Assembly (NCBI GenBank): GCA_902702965.1
Contig: CACRXP010000736.1
Span: forward strand, 101,526-165,525
Length of the DNA: 64,000 nt
From: Spirometra erinaceieuropaei
Lineage: Eukaryota; Platyhelminthes; Cestoda; Diphyllobothriidea; Diphyllobothriidae
Direction of reading: 5' to 3'
A program made the translations under genes and the position numbers. Below are positions 10,860-22,234 of this stretch, piece after piece (position 1 is the stretch's first letter; the number at the start of each line of letters is the position of its first letter). The notes under the pieces are model-generated. The model searched no databases, had not been told where the DNA came from, and was given only the letters and a program-made list of their open reading frames with translations.

Positions 10860-11672
10860 CAGCCGTCGGCATCGCAGATAGCCTTGGTCACCGGCACATC
10901 CTATAAATCTCACCTCTGGACGAGAACATAGTCATGAAGCTGCCGGCGCCATGATAGAAGGGCCATCCAGGTTGCCTTCTTGCGTTTAGGAAGGCGAAAG
11001 AAGGTGTTGGCCAGGAGGAGGCGGTGTTCTGCGTAAGATCGCAGAAGAATAAAGTCGTTGTCGTTGCGGCCGCTGAGCCCATGGGGACCTAGCACGCCAA
11101 TCCAGGCAGCGTTGATGCCACCAAGGACAACCAGCTTGTCTGCCTTCGCCGCAGACGCCAGGTAGAGTGCATTTCTTCGCCTCGTCAGAGCTGGTCATTG
11201 GAGGCGTGGGCGCTGATGGTGCTGGAGAATTTATCTCCGGCGAGAGGCAAGAGCAGGCCCATGGGGTGGTCGCTGACGTCCTACGGCAGACAGAGTAGGC
11301 GTTCCATGATGTCGTTTCGGATAGCAAAGGCAATGCCTGCGTCACTTCGTTCTACCGTTGAGCAACCGCTCCAGAAGGTGTGGCCGGCACCCAGCTCCTT
11401 CATTTGGCATCGTTCGGAGAAACGGATCTCTCTGAGAGGAGCGACAGCCACTTTTTTGCGCGCCAGTTCTCGAGTGGCTAACGTCCTCTTCCTTTCCGGT
11501 CGGCTTATCAGCGGTTTTTCTAAAGCAGCACGAATATTCCAGACTGCCAAAGTGGGCGAACTTACCGTAGAAGCCCGTGGAGTGGAGTGGAAGGGTAGGC
11601 GGACGAGGGTGTTTGTTTTTCTTAGCTGTTTTTCGACCGAGAGTCTTGAGTCTACACGGCCGGTATGCTAGC
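10860..11672 (-). pseudogene. LINE-Z endonuclease domain
   Basis: Frames at 11281-11550 (VWNIRAALEKP, TLATRELARKKVAVAPL, REIRFSERCQ, DAGIAFAIRND) and 10910-11095 ([28 protein letters not shown]) follow the pattern of an apurinic-type LINE endonuclease. Such an enzyme nicks target DNA to prime reverse transcription. The intervening GDFN-type segment lies in shifted frames (10986-11345). Several frameshifts prevent a functional product. Confidence 0.65.
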
Positions 11673-11674
11673 AT

Positions 11675-12775
11675 ATGGCGTGATTTCCCACCGTTTGTTC
11701 AGGACACGTTTTTAACGCGTTTTGCACGAGGGGATAAGCAGCGCTATCGCTAATTACGGCTGCTTGGACACCCCAGACGTCTGCCAAACTCCTCTAAGTA
11801 CCAAGGTTTTGTTTAGTGGAGAGTGGGTCGAGTTGACATTGGCCGGTTTCCCTTATCTGGTTTAGCTAGGCGGTCGAAGCGGTCAGGGGAGTGCGGTCGC
11901 TAGGTAGAGCCAAACTTCGGGGACCCACTAATTGGGGTTTGGTGCCAGTCAGGAATCGTGGGAAGTGGTCACCATTTGCATAGTGTGACCTACCACTCGT
12001 GCACGAGTGCCCCTAACTGGACACCTCTACACCTCTAGACTCTAAACCAAAGACCCCGTATGAGGACAGGGGGGCAAGCTTCTCGTTTGATGTGAAAGAC
12101 TTCTCGGCAAAATTGCCTTCCTAAAGAGCGTGGTACAGCGGAGAGCTTCAAAAAATAATAATAAGAAGAATAATAATAATAAAAACATGCATTCCGATCA
12201 CTATGACTTATGCTTTAAATTTCAGACGCTTGAGAAAGCGGGCAAGAAGGGGGTGACAGACAGGTGACAGACATCGTGTCCACCCGGACAAATTCCCAGA
12301 CGACAAAGGGGAAGTGAATAAAGAGACTGACCAGTGATCGTTGTCGTCGAAAGATGCTGCAGACTAGAAAATAATAAGTTAGGTTGGTGACTGGGGACGG
12401 AATATGAATGGTATGATCAAGTATACAAACATTTATTGGTTAATAAGCCCATAAAAGTCCTTCAAAAAGCAAAAGGGTGAAATTAAGAATGCATTCGCTA
12501 ATGAACTTCTACATTAAATACTGGGAGTGGAAAGAATTCAATGTTCTAACGTAGTATTAGGAACACCGGAAAATAATATCGTTTCGAGTTCTTAATTTGA
12601 ATGGCATTTATCAAGTGTTCATATCTGCCGCCCTTGTACTAGGTGTCTCTATAAGTTTAATTGCTGCTCAAACGAGATTATCTCGTAATCGCATCGTTAA
12701 ATAATGTGAAGCCATATCTCACGCGTCCTCCGCGATGGGAGCTTGTTTACATTCGAAGATGTAAGAAAGGGAACT
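11675..12775. other. Unassigned sequence with AAT-rich tract
   Basis: No coding signal. An AAT/AAG-rich microsatellite lies at about 12151-12183. Confidence 0.35.
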
Positions 12776-12779
12776 AGGT

Positions 12780-13500
12780 TAATTGCATGATCTTGGCTGA
12801 AAAGGAAGAGAAGCGAGGTCCCGAGGTCCCGTTGCCTTCTCAGGTGTAAATTCATTGGGAGTTATTGCTATTTTTGTAATATTACTAGAATGACGCTGCC
12901 TTAAATCAAGGTGACTCCTCTCTTTGTTACCCGGTAGCACATTACTTTTAGTGAACTTGGTCGGACGGAGGAAACAAGAACTTTCCTCGGCTGACGCTTC
13001 GGACTCACGCTCGAACCCATCATTAAAGGCAGTATCAGGTACGGGTAATTCATAAACAGGAAGTTCCAGTCGATACGCCACTGCATACCTATGACAGCTG
13101 ACGGCTTCCCCTTTCATCGAGGATGGTTGTCCTCTGATGTGCTAACTGTTTGATGACCGGCATGCAAGTCGCTAATTATTGAAATTCAATAAATCGTGTT
13201 GGATGCTGGTGTAATGATGGCTCGGCCACATGGCTCACCGGCGTGCGCGTTCCCTGAGTGGCTACTTACTTTGGCCAAACTAAGCCTCAGCACCGAATAT
13301 GGACTGAGGTCAATGCACATGTTAATAGACTAAGACCCCGTAGACCATGGCTCAAGAATGTGCCACGACTTGGGAGTTGTCATCATTGCTCCGCACTGCA
13401 GCCGCGTGGTCTGTGACTCGTGTCCGGAGCTGTCTTTCAGTTCCTCCGACGTCGCTGCTTTGCCCTCTTCGGCAAAATTACCATATTACAGCAAAGGGCC
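12780..13500 (-). pseudogene. PLE 3' relic with decayed hammerhead
   Basis: The plus-strand text from about 12960 to 13490 follows that of 54030-54650 with deletions. It has the ribozyme block, a CGGCTTCCCCTTTCATC block, a GAAGTCTCAGCACC-like block (here AAGCCTCAGCACC) and the GIY-YIG region near 13430 (TGTCTTTCAGTTCCTCCGAC). The hammerhead (12989-13029) has TAATGA for CTGATGA and GAAGC for GAAAC. All frames are broken. Confidence 0.6.
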
Positions 13501-13984
13501 TACCAAAAGCCTGATACTGGAGCATTTAAATAGTCCCACGGGTCGGACTGAACTTTACGACAGTGGGGGACACTGGAGTAGTACCCAGAGACCAACCAAT
13601 TAGGGCAGTGGTGAGAACGGTGCACCCGAAGGAGGCAGATGACTGGCCGGAAAAGTTGCTACTGAGCTATGGTGCTCTTGTTGCTTTTCAATTTTCTCGG
13701 GCTTTTAGCTAGTACCTGTACTAATAGTTTGGTGTCTTCTAAAGCTAAAATATGATGCCATTTAATGCAAGATGGCGACGCATGCAATTTTTAGTGGTAA
13801 TTAGATGTATGAGGAGAGTTTGTTCTACGGAGGTCTATAAAGAACTCCGAGTTTCACTTGATAAATTTCCCCGAAGCTATACGTAATGCACCGTTTGCTT
13901 GGCTAGTCCACACTTACTCTGAACACGACTGTTTTAACGTAAATCTCCACGAACTTCATGTCTACAGCGAAATTGTTCACCTAC

Positions 13985-14175
13985 AGGTTATAAGTCGTTA
14001 TTTGCTTGTCTTGTTTAATTTCCGGAAAAGTTAATGCGCGAACTAGGAGTGAATTCTTTGAAACGGACCTTTTCAGGCATGGTCCGAAAGTTGGTATGAA
14101 TATTTGAGCTGAAATCCATCAACTACTGCAGAATAACCGTATAATGCTCACAAACCGCCAACAGGCAGCCAGCAT
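13985..14175 (+). repeat. Repeat family C, left segment
   Basis: TTGTCTTGTTTAATTTCCGG through GGACCTTTTCAGGCATGGTC to CCGCCAACAGGCAGCC matches the reverse complement of 24640-24807 closely. It lies upstream of the fold-back segment at 14714, in the same order as in the 24-kb copy. Confidence 0.6.
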
Positions 14176-14713
14176 CCTATTTATATTTATTAGTCAACGA
14201 TAGGCCTGACCTTATGAAAACTTTTGTTTCTACGACGTCTCCATCGGTAAAATCAAGCAAAGTCCTGTTTCACTTGCTGAACCGCATCTCAATCAACTCG
14301 AACAACTCAAGAATACCATTAATCATCAGAAAATTGCCTTGGAATCTATACCCAGACAGTAGACTGTTGGCAAACCGCCATACCTGAAATTACATTAATA
14401 ACATCAACACTCACTTACATTAATTCATATTTACTCATTCTGTTGAATGATATGACATCCCGTACATCTAGAAACGAACTTTACTAAACTACAGTCATGT
14501 TTGATATTTTTAGGATTTTGCGCCTTTTTAAAGTCGGTATTTTGAAACGACGCAGCACTACCTTTAATATTTATTTTGTATTCAATTCATTAAAAGTTGT
14601 ATTTAATTAACATGGTCATTGGATTCATGCATTTGTGTCTGTTTGCAAGCGATTGGCAATCATTCGTAAATTTCTACAACTTTCCTGAATTAGATTGCCT
14701 ACAGTACAATTTT

Positions 14714-14945
14714 GTAATTGCTTACCATACTGACAAACAGGTATTAGCTAGAGGCCCAGACACACGCATTTCGCTGATCTTGTTCATATACCAAAAAACA
14801 CATGGAGAAGGTTGGGGTGACCCAGTGATGAGCCGAACTCCTCGAAACTGCGTCCGGCAGCGGCAAAAGATCGACAAAACAGTCGTGTCTGGGTTTTTAA
14901 CTAGTACCTGTGTTGTCAGTATGGTAAATAAATACACAACTATTT
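14714..14945. repeat. Repeat family C, fold-back segment
   Basis: Ends 14714-14783 and about 14869-14945 are inverted repeats of each other (GTAATTGCTTACCATACTGA versus its complement near 14930). They match the arms of the element at 24322-24622. The interior resembles that element's GCCGCTGCC...CATCAGTGGG middle. This is a short non-coding fold-back element. Confidence 0.6.
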
Positions 14946-15622
14946 ATACCTTCTCGAAATTTGGCTACCGACTTGGTAAGGAAGAATGAGTTTAACGTTC
15001 TTAGGGGTACTTTGAATACCTGGGACAAATTCTTAATCGGGTAAAATAGTTGGTCTCAGCGTGTTCCTATTAATCCGAATCCATTCCAGTGTACCCGTGA
15101 AAAATGCCATTCGCTGTCACTTAGAATTAAAAAGTACTGTAATACGAATGGTGTACAGCCCAGAAGGGATATTTAGCCAAGTTCATCAAGTGCAAAACAA
15201 ACATACGAGTCCGATGGCTTCTTTGCCAGCCAACGACGCGTGTTCTAAAGTTGTACTCAAGACAACGATTAGTGCTAATGACATTCAGACTTCTCCAATA
15301 ACAATCTGAATCCGAAAGCACTCCTTGGAAGGTGCCTATATATTGGTGCAGGACTTTCTTAAAATGATATCTTATCTTCAATATAGGGTGGGTATTCCAG
15401 TGATACGAGTTCCTGTCAGTTATTTTAATCGATCCTTCAAATGATTCTGTCAGTTAACGAATTGGTGAGCGAAATAATGAGAATTTATTGATTTAAAGAG
15501 GCGAATATGCTGTACCGAATGTCGCTACATCGTTCCAAGTGAAGTAAATATGACGCATTCCACAAGTAGACAGTCTGAGAGGCATGGTGAGGTTGTAATT
15601 CAGTTATAGTACCCAGAGTTCC

Positions 15623-16033
15623 TTAACAAATCCCCAGACAGACATTGCCGGAAGACCAACTGGAGGCGATAGCGAATGTCGTCCCAATCGTGGCAATTAC
15701 AAGCGAAAGTTCGACCGGAGTGACAAAAACGTAGAATCCAAGTCCGACGAAGGCAACTACAGCCGCCGCGGTGATAAGAAACGTGCTCGTTGTGTTGTTT
15801 AACTGAGCTCCCAGGCCAAATATGGAGCGGAGGAGATGCAAAACGGCGGGTATAAGAAGAAGACAGCCCGAAAGGAGGAAAGAGAGTCCAATAGGAATAG
15901 CGATTCTGCCATGTGTCCGCTGACAGCTGTCAAACAGCCCACCGCAACTCCACCTTGGCAGGAGGGAAGAGACGATGAGGCACGACGCTCCGACTATCAG
16001 GTTGCTAACCTCGCACAGGACTCTGCACACCAT
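15623..16033 (-). CDS. Possible four-transmembrane protein exon (claudin-like layout)
   Basis: This open frame encodes 136 residues with four hydrophobic segments: about 8-25, 44-68, 82-104 and 107-125. Between the first two is WSCGGLFDSC, which resembles the W-GLW-C-C signature of the claudin/PMP22 superfamily, with Phe for Trp. The frame is open further upstream to about 16130, so the first Met may not be the start; no convincing splice acceptor or promoter was identified. It ends SSGNVCLGIC before a stop at 15623. It could be a terminal exon of a small membrane protein gene or a chance hydrophobic frame. The even spacing and Gly/Ala-rich helices favour a real protein, but conservation is untested. 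Confidence 0.35.
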   Translation of the reverse strand: MVCRVLCEVSNLIVGASCLIVSSLLPRWSCGGLFDSCQRTHGRIAIPIGLSFLLSGCLLLIPAVLHLLRSIFGLGAQLNNTTSTFLITAAAVVAFVGLGFYVFVTPVELSLVIATIGTTFAIASSWSSGNVCLGIC

Positions 16034-16134
16034 TATCTTGCACAGTGCTGCACTCGCCTTGAATTCGCGGAAGTACTCTTCTTGAATTTTCGCAGTGGAT
16101 CAGTTATCGATCGAAATAGCACGTGCACATGACG

Positions 16135-18300
16135 GACCTAACCACGACAACCTCCGACTTCGTGGCAAACCGCAGTCGATTGCTGGAGCAGACCCTTCGT
16201 GTCGAAACTCCTGCCAATCGCTCAGTTCCCTTTCTCGTGGAGATATGAACACATTAAAGGTCGGATTCTGGCAATTTCTCAATGGGACTCAAGAATATTT
16301 TCATGCCCAGTGGAAATTTCCTGTTCATGTTTTTAGGATAGCTATGTGGCTAACTCACGCAGAAGTGATATTCACTGATCGACTTGGATCCAAGAACGGA
16401 AGAGGGCCGTTCTATCCTGTGACCAGTGTAGATCGGTGGACGCCGTTACTATGTGAACTCGCCTGATACCCATCATATCTCTACTGAGCAAACTGGTTAC
16501 ATAACCACTGAACTAACTGGTTTGCGTAAGCAGGAAGTGTAACAGGCATCGCATCATGTTTTACGGATGAGGCTAAATGAATACAGGTGAAATTTCCCAA
16601 GGAGTCATTTCTGACTAAATGTGGTTGTGCTATAACTACTCTCATTGCATGGGCTGACCTGTGTAAAAGGTAGCTGCAACTTCTACACTTAACTGTTTTT
16701 GTCTGGTGAGCGCATTTAGATGTGTAAAAACCGAAATTATAATGGTAGAGAAGATAAGATTATCAGACAACTGTAAGCAATGTTTTCTTGTCTGAACTAT
16801 GCAATCCATACAGCGACCCATCTGCCGAACTGGAAGAAACAACGAAAAAATAAGCGGTACTTTGCTATAAGCATTCATGTCGACCTCATCTGCACAAAAC
16901 CCTATAGAAGGCTCTGAAACAAGTATATGCCGAAATCTATACCACACTAAAAATCGGCTACTCCATAAGATAGTTCAAAGTTTGTCAGAAAACCTTTCGG
17001 TAGGCAATGGAGATGTGTACCCTGAACTATTTTCCTATAAAGTGTCTTTTTAAATATACTAAACGTGCATGTGGCCTAAGTACGATTTTCTCACTTTTAT
17101 ATATTTAAGACCACCACGCATCTTCTCCTAAAAGGCTCCTGTTACCACCATTTCCGTATTGCAAGCGGCCTTGTGCAGTAGTTCAGGATTGGAGGAGGGA
17201 CAGTACACAAAACCGCTTCCGGCCAACCCTTCGCTGGAGATGGAAAAATCATGTGAATGAAAAACTAAACCTTGATGACTGGCAGCAGAGCACGGCATAT
17301 GATAACTTCGGCATTAATAGGATTGCAGTGGGGAAGACTTGCCCGATCTCTCTCTCTCTCTCTCTCTGGTCGCATCTGGACTTACCTCCCTCAAGGAGAT
17401 TTGCGATGAGAATTGGCATAGTGATCGAATCTGCACAAAGTCTCATTCGTGCGTGAATTGTAACGGTCTCAGTATTCGATTATGAGTGCAGTGTCTCGGT
17501 GTGAATAAAACTTGGCCATGCAAAGGTTTCCATTTTTTCTTCACTTTGAAACGAAAGTGATTGTTAAAGAGTGTTTTCAGCGTCTTGCTGGCCACGGATT
17601 TCAGACTGATATGATGGGAGATTGGTAGATTTTTGATTGCCTTCTGACCTTCGAAACCTGGCGAATTCCAGTTATTTCTGGAGATTATGACAGCGCTCCG
17701 TGGTACTCAGAGAGGTTAAAGAATCCGCAGAGAGTATTAAGTTTTAGGAAATGAAGACAGATCATTTCGAGTCTTACTGTCCTACTGGAGAGAAGGCCAG
17801 GGTACAGTTGGTATATGAAGATGTGAAGATGTGAAGATCCTGATTACTCGCCATCTTGACTTGGTGATTCCAATTCCCAATTCCCCTTTCCAATCCCTCT
17901 GACGAAACCAACTTATACTAACCCCTGGTTTCTTCACATCTTCAGTCCTATCTCTCATCATTTTACCGCTGTCAGATATAACTGCTGTATTGTAATTTAT
18001 GTATATTACTGCGCAGGCCTGATTAGGAAAATAGTTGGAAGTGTACGTTCGCCGACTTTGGCTTTATTGGTCTACCCTACGGAGCATAAACCTGTTAGCT
18101 GCCCTGGCAAACTTACCTGAAGGCGGCCATTTCCGTCCTTTTCTGACGTGAGGCTCTTCCATGAATATTTACTCTGGCCTTGATGGACCGTGTTGTGCTT
18201 CCAGATCCCTCAGAATATGCTTATTCGTCATAAACCGCTAGTATTTTGCGCTGAATACACTGAAATTGATCTTAGCACAAATACTTCTACACTTCAGAAG
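16135..18300. other. Unassigned sequence
   Basis: No recognisable coding domain. A TC microsatellite lies at 17347-17368. Confidence 0.35.
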
Positions 18301-18335
18301 ATGAAGATGCGATCACTGGAACAGGAAATTTATTG

Positions 18336-18377
18336 GCCTGACGTTTCGGATTCTCACTCGAATCCATCATCAGAGAC
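18336..18377 (-). ncRNA. Hammerhead ribozyme motif, intact core (PLE end)
   Basis: On the minus strand the order is GTCT, CTGATGA, one extra T, stem II (GGATTC pairing with GAATCC around a GAGTGA loop), GAAAC, GTC, AGGC. GTCT before the core can pair with AGGC after it as stem I (A-U, G-C, G-U, C-G). ACGT after GAA is self-complementary, so stem III has no loop within one molecule. Minimal hammerheads of this kind are known at PLE ends and may act as dimers. No PLE coding sequence adjoins it, so this is a solo end. The tail continues with TGTTCCAGTGATCGC and a TTC-rich end. Confidence 0.7.
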
Positions 18378-18689
18378 ATTCGCAGACTTTTACGCTCGTT
18401 ATCCTGTTCTTTTTGCTCCTTCAAAGCCGGTCTGTATTTTTCCTTTGTCCCACCACTGCTGCAAAGACCCTGAGTACTCGCTTTCATGACGCATGGGTTG
18501 TCATTTAGTCTCTGTTCTGTTTCTTCAGGCTAACCATCTATGAGGAAAGAGAGTGGGTTTTTGCTAGCTGGCACTTTAACTGATGCGGTGGATTCTCGGA
18601 GAAAGTTAAGATGGCATTCGAACGTCTCTCCCTTTGGAAGAAGAGGGCGCATCGATCATGTTACGTAACTCACTCATCCTGTTGTGTCT

Positions 18690-18884
18690 TGGGGCTCTCT
18701 GGCGAGCCCCGCCAGCACCGCACAGCGGCGCGTAACATAGGCGGAATAGCAATAGCAACGAAGACAAGATAGACTGGGATGGCCATTTTGGCTCATCATC
18801 AGTCAGCCATACCCGACCCCGAGGCTCGAACTCGCGACCTGTTGGTTAGAAGTCCAACAGCCTGACCACTGAGCCACGGGCTCC
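18690..18884 (-). mobile_element. tRNA-derived SINE, family 1
   Basis: The minus-strand head (18884-18812) has a polymerase III A box (TGGCTCAGTGG) and B box (GAGTTCGAGCC) spaced as in a tRNA. The body begins GGTATGGCTGACTGATGATG and continues to about 18690. The same body follows the head in the copy at 47986. The head does not fold as a functional tRNA at the acceptor end. Confidence 0.7.
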
Positions 18885-18995
18885 TTGTCCTGTAGATTGC
18901 GGTTGGATATATTAACAATAGTAGAGGGGCGCGCACCGATTGCGTTACGGAGTTCACTCCTCTACCCCTGTCCGATCGAAGCCGGTAGGACAACG

Positions 18996-19130
18996 AGCCC
19001 GTGGTTAGGACGCTGAACTTTGAACCAACAAATCGCGAGTTTGAGCCTCGCGGCTTGCGTATTTCGGGGTCGGATATGTTTGACTTACGACGGCTAACAT
19101 GCCGTGAACTGTTCTGTTGATTTAAGGCGA
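18996..19130 (+). mobile_element. tRNA-derived SINE, family 1, diverged copy
   Basis: GAGCCCGTGGTTAGGACGC and CGCGAGTTTGAGCCTCG are diverged A- and B-box regions. The body (TCGGATATGTTTGACTTACG) is more mutated than in the neighbour. It lies head to head with the copy at 18690-18884, 112 bp apart. Confidence 0.55.
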
Positions 19131-19134
19131 GGCA

Positions 19135-21040
19135 AACCGAAATCCTGTGATTTAATTATTTCTAGTCGGTGCAGCCTTTGACGTCGTTACCAACCCAAAC
19201 CGTTTTACTGTGCCGGTCCAGGAGGTCCACTCACGTAGAGAAAACAACAAATATCCTTCCTCACCGCAAACGCTATCTCTTAACATCGTCCGCTAAACTC
19301 CCGAAAAGACAGAGAGAGAGTAATTCGCTCAAAAGGTTTTCTTTCTAGGGTGTCACCAGTCCGACCTAGAAGGCAAGCATCAAAATGTGTCAAAGCCTAC
19401 ACTTCCACTTGGTCTGGAGAAACCCTTATATAGTCAACAGACTTGAGATACAAGTCCATCAGCTCCAAGCTCACTGGTCCTTCTCATAAAGGGGCTTCCT
19501 GAGGTGCCGAGAAACGACTCTGGCTGTAGTATTTCTTGTATTTGCGCATCACATGTCATGCTTGATAGGATCGAGCGGCCAGTTAAATCAATCATAGGTC
19601 GACTGATCCGCACTCACTTATTGCATGTGACAGCAAAGACTTGCTGGAGCGCCTTAACAACAACGACAAGCGGTCTAAGTGCATTTGGGTTAAGGACCCG
19701 ACCGAGTACGAATGGTGCGCTTTATTACGAAAGTATCTTTTGAAATTTTCGGCAAAATCGTCTTTCATTTGCTGTAGACAGATATGATTACGTGAAATAA
19801 ATAGCATCGAAGGGTTGCAAATGTGGCAGACCTTGACATCATTGACAATCGTCGGTGAATTCTGCATAACATTTACTCTAGATCGCATTTCCTCTGAAAC
19901 GACGCTATTCCAGAGTGCATTTGACTTCATAATTGCAATTCAGACAAAGTGGATAAAAAGCAGGATGCATTGACTAAAATAAGCCAATTGATGTACAATT
20001 AAGACAAATATCACGTGATTGGATAGTAGAAAAAATGGTGGCTCAAATTCAAAAGGCCGCCATACCGTACGTTAAAGCTTCCTCCCATGAAGGGTGTTAT
20101 CATCCTGGAACCAAAATTTGATTGAACTTTGGGGAAACTTGGATGAATTAAACTTCGAAAAAGACCCAGACACTCTAGTTGGAAAATTTTCAGACTATAA
20201 GGAGACCGTTTGCACTTTATTTCTTAACTTTCTAGTGGATGCTAATTAGGATTCAGTGTGAGTGACCGTTCAACGATCTGGTCTTATCGCAGGACGATCA
20301 ATCAGTTGCGCGTAAGTGCTACTAACAAGAATAAAAAGAGACGAGAGCGCTCTTTTGGGGTTGTTTGTCGTCTCGGATCAGTCGAGGCCAAGTCCGGATC
20401 AGGACGACCGGAAATTTGAACCCCTGGTCTCTTTACTCATGAAGCTCACTGTACTACCTCGGGTTTCCGACCTGCCTATTTGTGGTATTCGGTACTTAAA
20501 GTCCAGTTACAGTAGCGTTTGTATACCCATTTTACTGTATAACAAGCAGATATTAGTGATTTAGGTACGGAACAGGCGTTCCAATTCAACGGAAATCATC
20601 ACCCCGTGACCCCGTGGTCTAGCTGGAAAGGGTTGATACTATGGACGGAAATCTGGGCGTAAAAGCACTGCCAAAGGAAATAGGTAGATTTGACCTTTAC
20701 GATCCACCGAAACGTTAAAGGAGATGCTAAAAAATGATGACTCAGTTAGTTACTGGGGAAACAGCAAGGCGTTAAATTCATTTGTCTAACACCAAATGGT
20801 CGTAGAGTAAGCGGCAACGAAATGACCTCTGTGCGTCTTCAAATGCCATTTACTTGCTAGATCTGTCATAACATCAGTCGTACGATATCAAAAGAAGAAT
20901 AAGTCCACTCTTTTAAAAATAATTTCCTTCGGAAATAACAACTCTCCTATCAATTCTTTTAAGTGTGAATACACTTTTCTGTGCATTCACTTGTATTTTA
21001 GCTTGAGGTTCGTCAACTACTTGGAATGGTCGCTAAATTG
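19135..21040. other. Unassigned sequence
   Basis: No coding domain or clear repeat seen. Confidence 0.35.
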
Positions 21041-21046
21041 TGAGGC

Positions 21047-21047
21047 G

Positions 21048-21106
<59 letters not shown>
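21047..21106 (+). repeat. TTG microsatellite
   Basis: About twenty uninterrupted TTG/GTT units. The leucine-rich open frame across it is an artefact. Confidence 0.9.
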
Positions 21107-21107
<1 letters not shown>

Positions 21108-21895
21108 CGGACCTATAACTGGACTTGGTTTCAATGCTGGATAACCCGTGCAATGAAAGTCTGGCTTATTTAATGGTAATCAACTAGAATGTGTTCGACG
21201 TCCGTAAGACAGGCAAATTCCTGTCTAGACACTTCATTCAAACTCCTCTCCTGGCATTTTGGTTGTCTTGTCGGTAAATCATTGTGGGCGACTAATCCCG
21301 TGGAACTCCTCTTAATTATTATCCACTGGGCTAGAGATGGTGTTTCTCGAGCATGAAGACTAAAGGCCTTTGGTAAGACATGTCATTTAGGGCCCTAAAA
21401 TGGATAAAGTCCTCTACTTGAACAGTACTGTTCGAGTCTACAAAGATCAGGGGGAAATTTCATTAAGTCTTATAAGAATCCTCACCTGAGCTCATTATGC
21501 TTGCATGTATGAGCTGACCAGGTATGTCAAAAGACAAATTCGAGGCTGAACTTTGGTTACTTTAGCTGACAGAACAATTCAGTCATTTGCTGCCTCTACC
21601 ACTTTCCGGTGACAGTTCAAGTTACTTAAGAAACAAAATTTAATCTAATTTTAGTTTGATATTTGAGGTATTCCGTTATGGGAATTTGCAACGCCAATTC
21701 GTCAAATGCTAAATATGGGCCATAAAGAACATGGGAACATAGAATAGTAAGATGTCCGTTTACCGGGATCTAACTGTAACCGGCTGCAGCAGCTGGAATG
21801 GGTCGCCAAAATTTCTAGAGAGCACTTTCGCCAAACGATGCGAACGTTTTGCAGACAGCATACCGGTCCTCCATTGAAAGCAAACAAAAGTGCGA
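21107..21895. other. Unassigned sequence
   Basis: No recognisable feature. Confidence 0.35.
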
Positions 21896-21899
21896 GACC

Positions 21900-22234
21900 G
21901 AGGGGACAGTTGGAAAGAGGGAGGCATTACCGCTGGAACAGGTTCTATCTGCCAGATTTTTCAGATTCACATTCGAATCCGGCATCAGAAATTGCACTAG
22001 AAAAGAGCACCGTTTGCACAAGTGCTGCAGTATTTATACGATGCAGCTGCTATATCACTGCCTACCTATCATAATTAGGGTCTCTTGCATCTACCGCAGA
22101 CGATGGACTTGGTATAATAATGTCTTGACTGCCAGCAGCCGACTCGTTAATTGTCGTAATTTCATCCATCGTGTTATTTGTTGATGTGATAACTACTCGG
22201 CCACTTGGCGCGTCGACAACGACACTGGGATTAG
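21900..22234 (-). pseudogene. Older PLE 3' region (copy d), split by a nested insertion
   Basis: The order of blocks matches the PLE at 54.0-54.35 kb: a decayed hammerhead (21950-21989, core CTGATGC), a CTGCAGTATTTATACGATGC block, a TAATTTCATC block and a GGCGCGTCGACAACG block. The homology stops at 22234 and resumes after 23557 (AGCTCACCGGCGTGG, comparable to GTTCACCAG and GCGTGG near 54340). It is therefore one element split by the unit at 22235-23542. Confidence 0.6.

Larger units (their letters stand above)
7580..11672 (-). mobile_element. LINE-Z: degenerate full-length non-LTR retrotransposon with zinc-finger tail
   Basis: On the minus strand the parts occur in LINE order: AP-type endonuclease (11672-10860), connector (10760-10370), reverse transcriptase (10060-8960), C-terminal region (8950-8640), C2H2-like tail (8640-7790) and 3' UTR (7785-7580). 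No frame is open across a whole domain, so it is dead. Its 3' UTR recurs at 3940-4460, 28430-28850, 29150-29400 and 61840-62020, so this was a productive family. The clade is uncertain (Jockey/RTE-like range). A fold-back element (8077-8347) interrupts the tail. Confidence 0.8.

Noticed and set aside
18812..18884. Functional tRNA gene
   Set aside because: A and B boxes are present, but the acceptor arm does not pair and the same head is followed by a shared body at 47986, so it is a SINE.
20991..21173. Leucine-rich small protein
   Set aside because: Translation of a TTG microsatellite.
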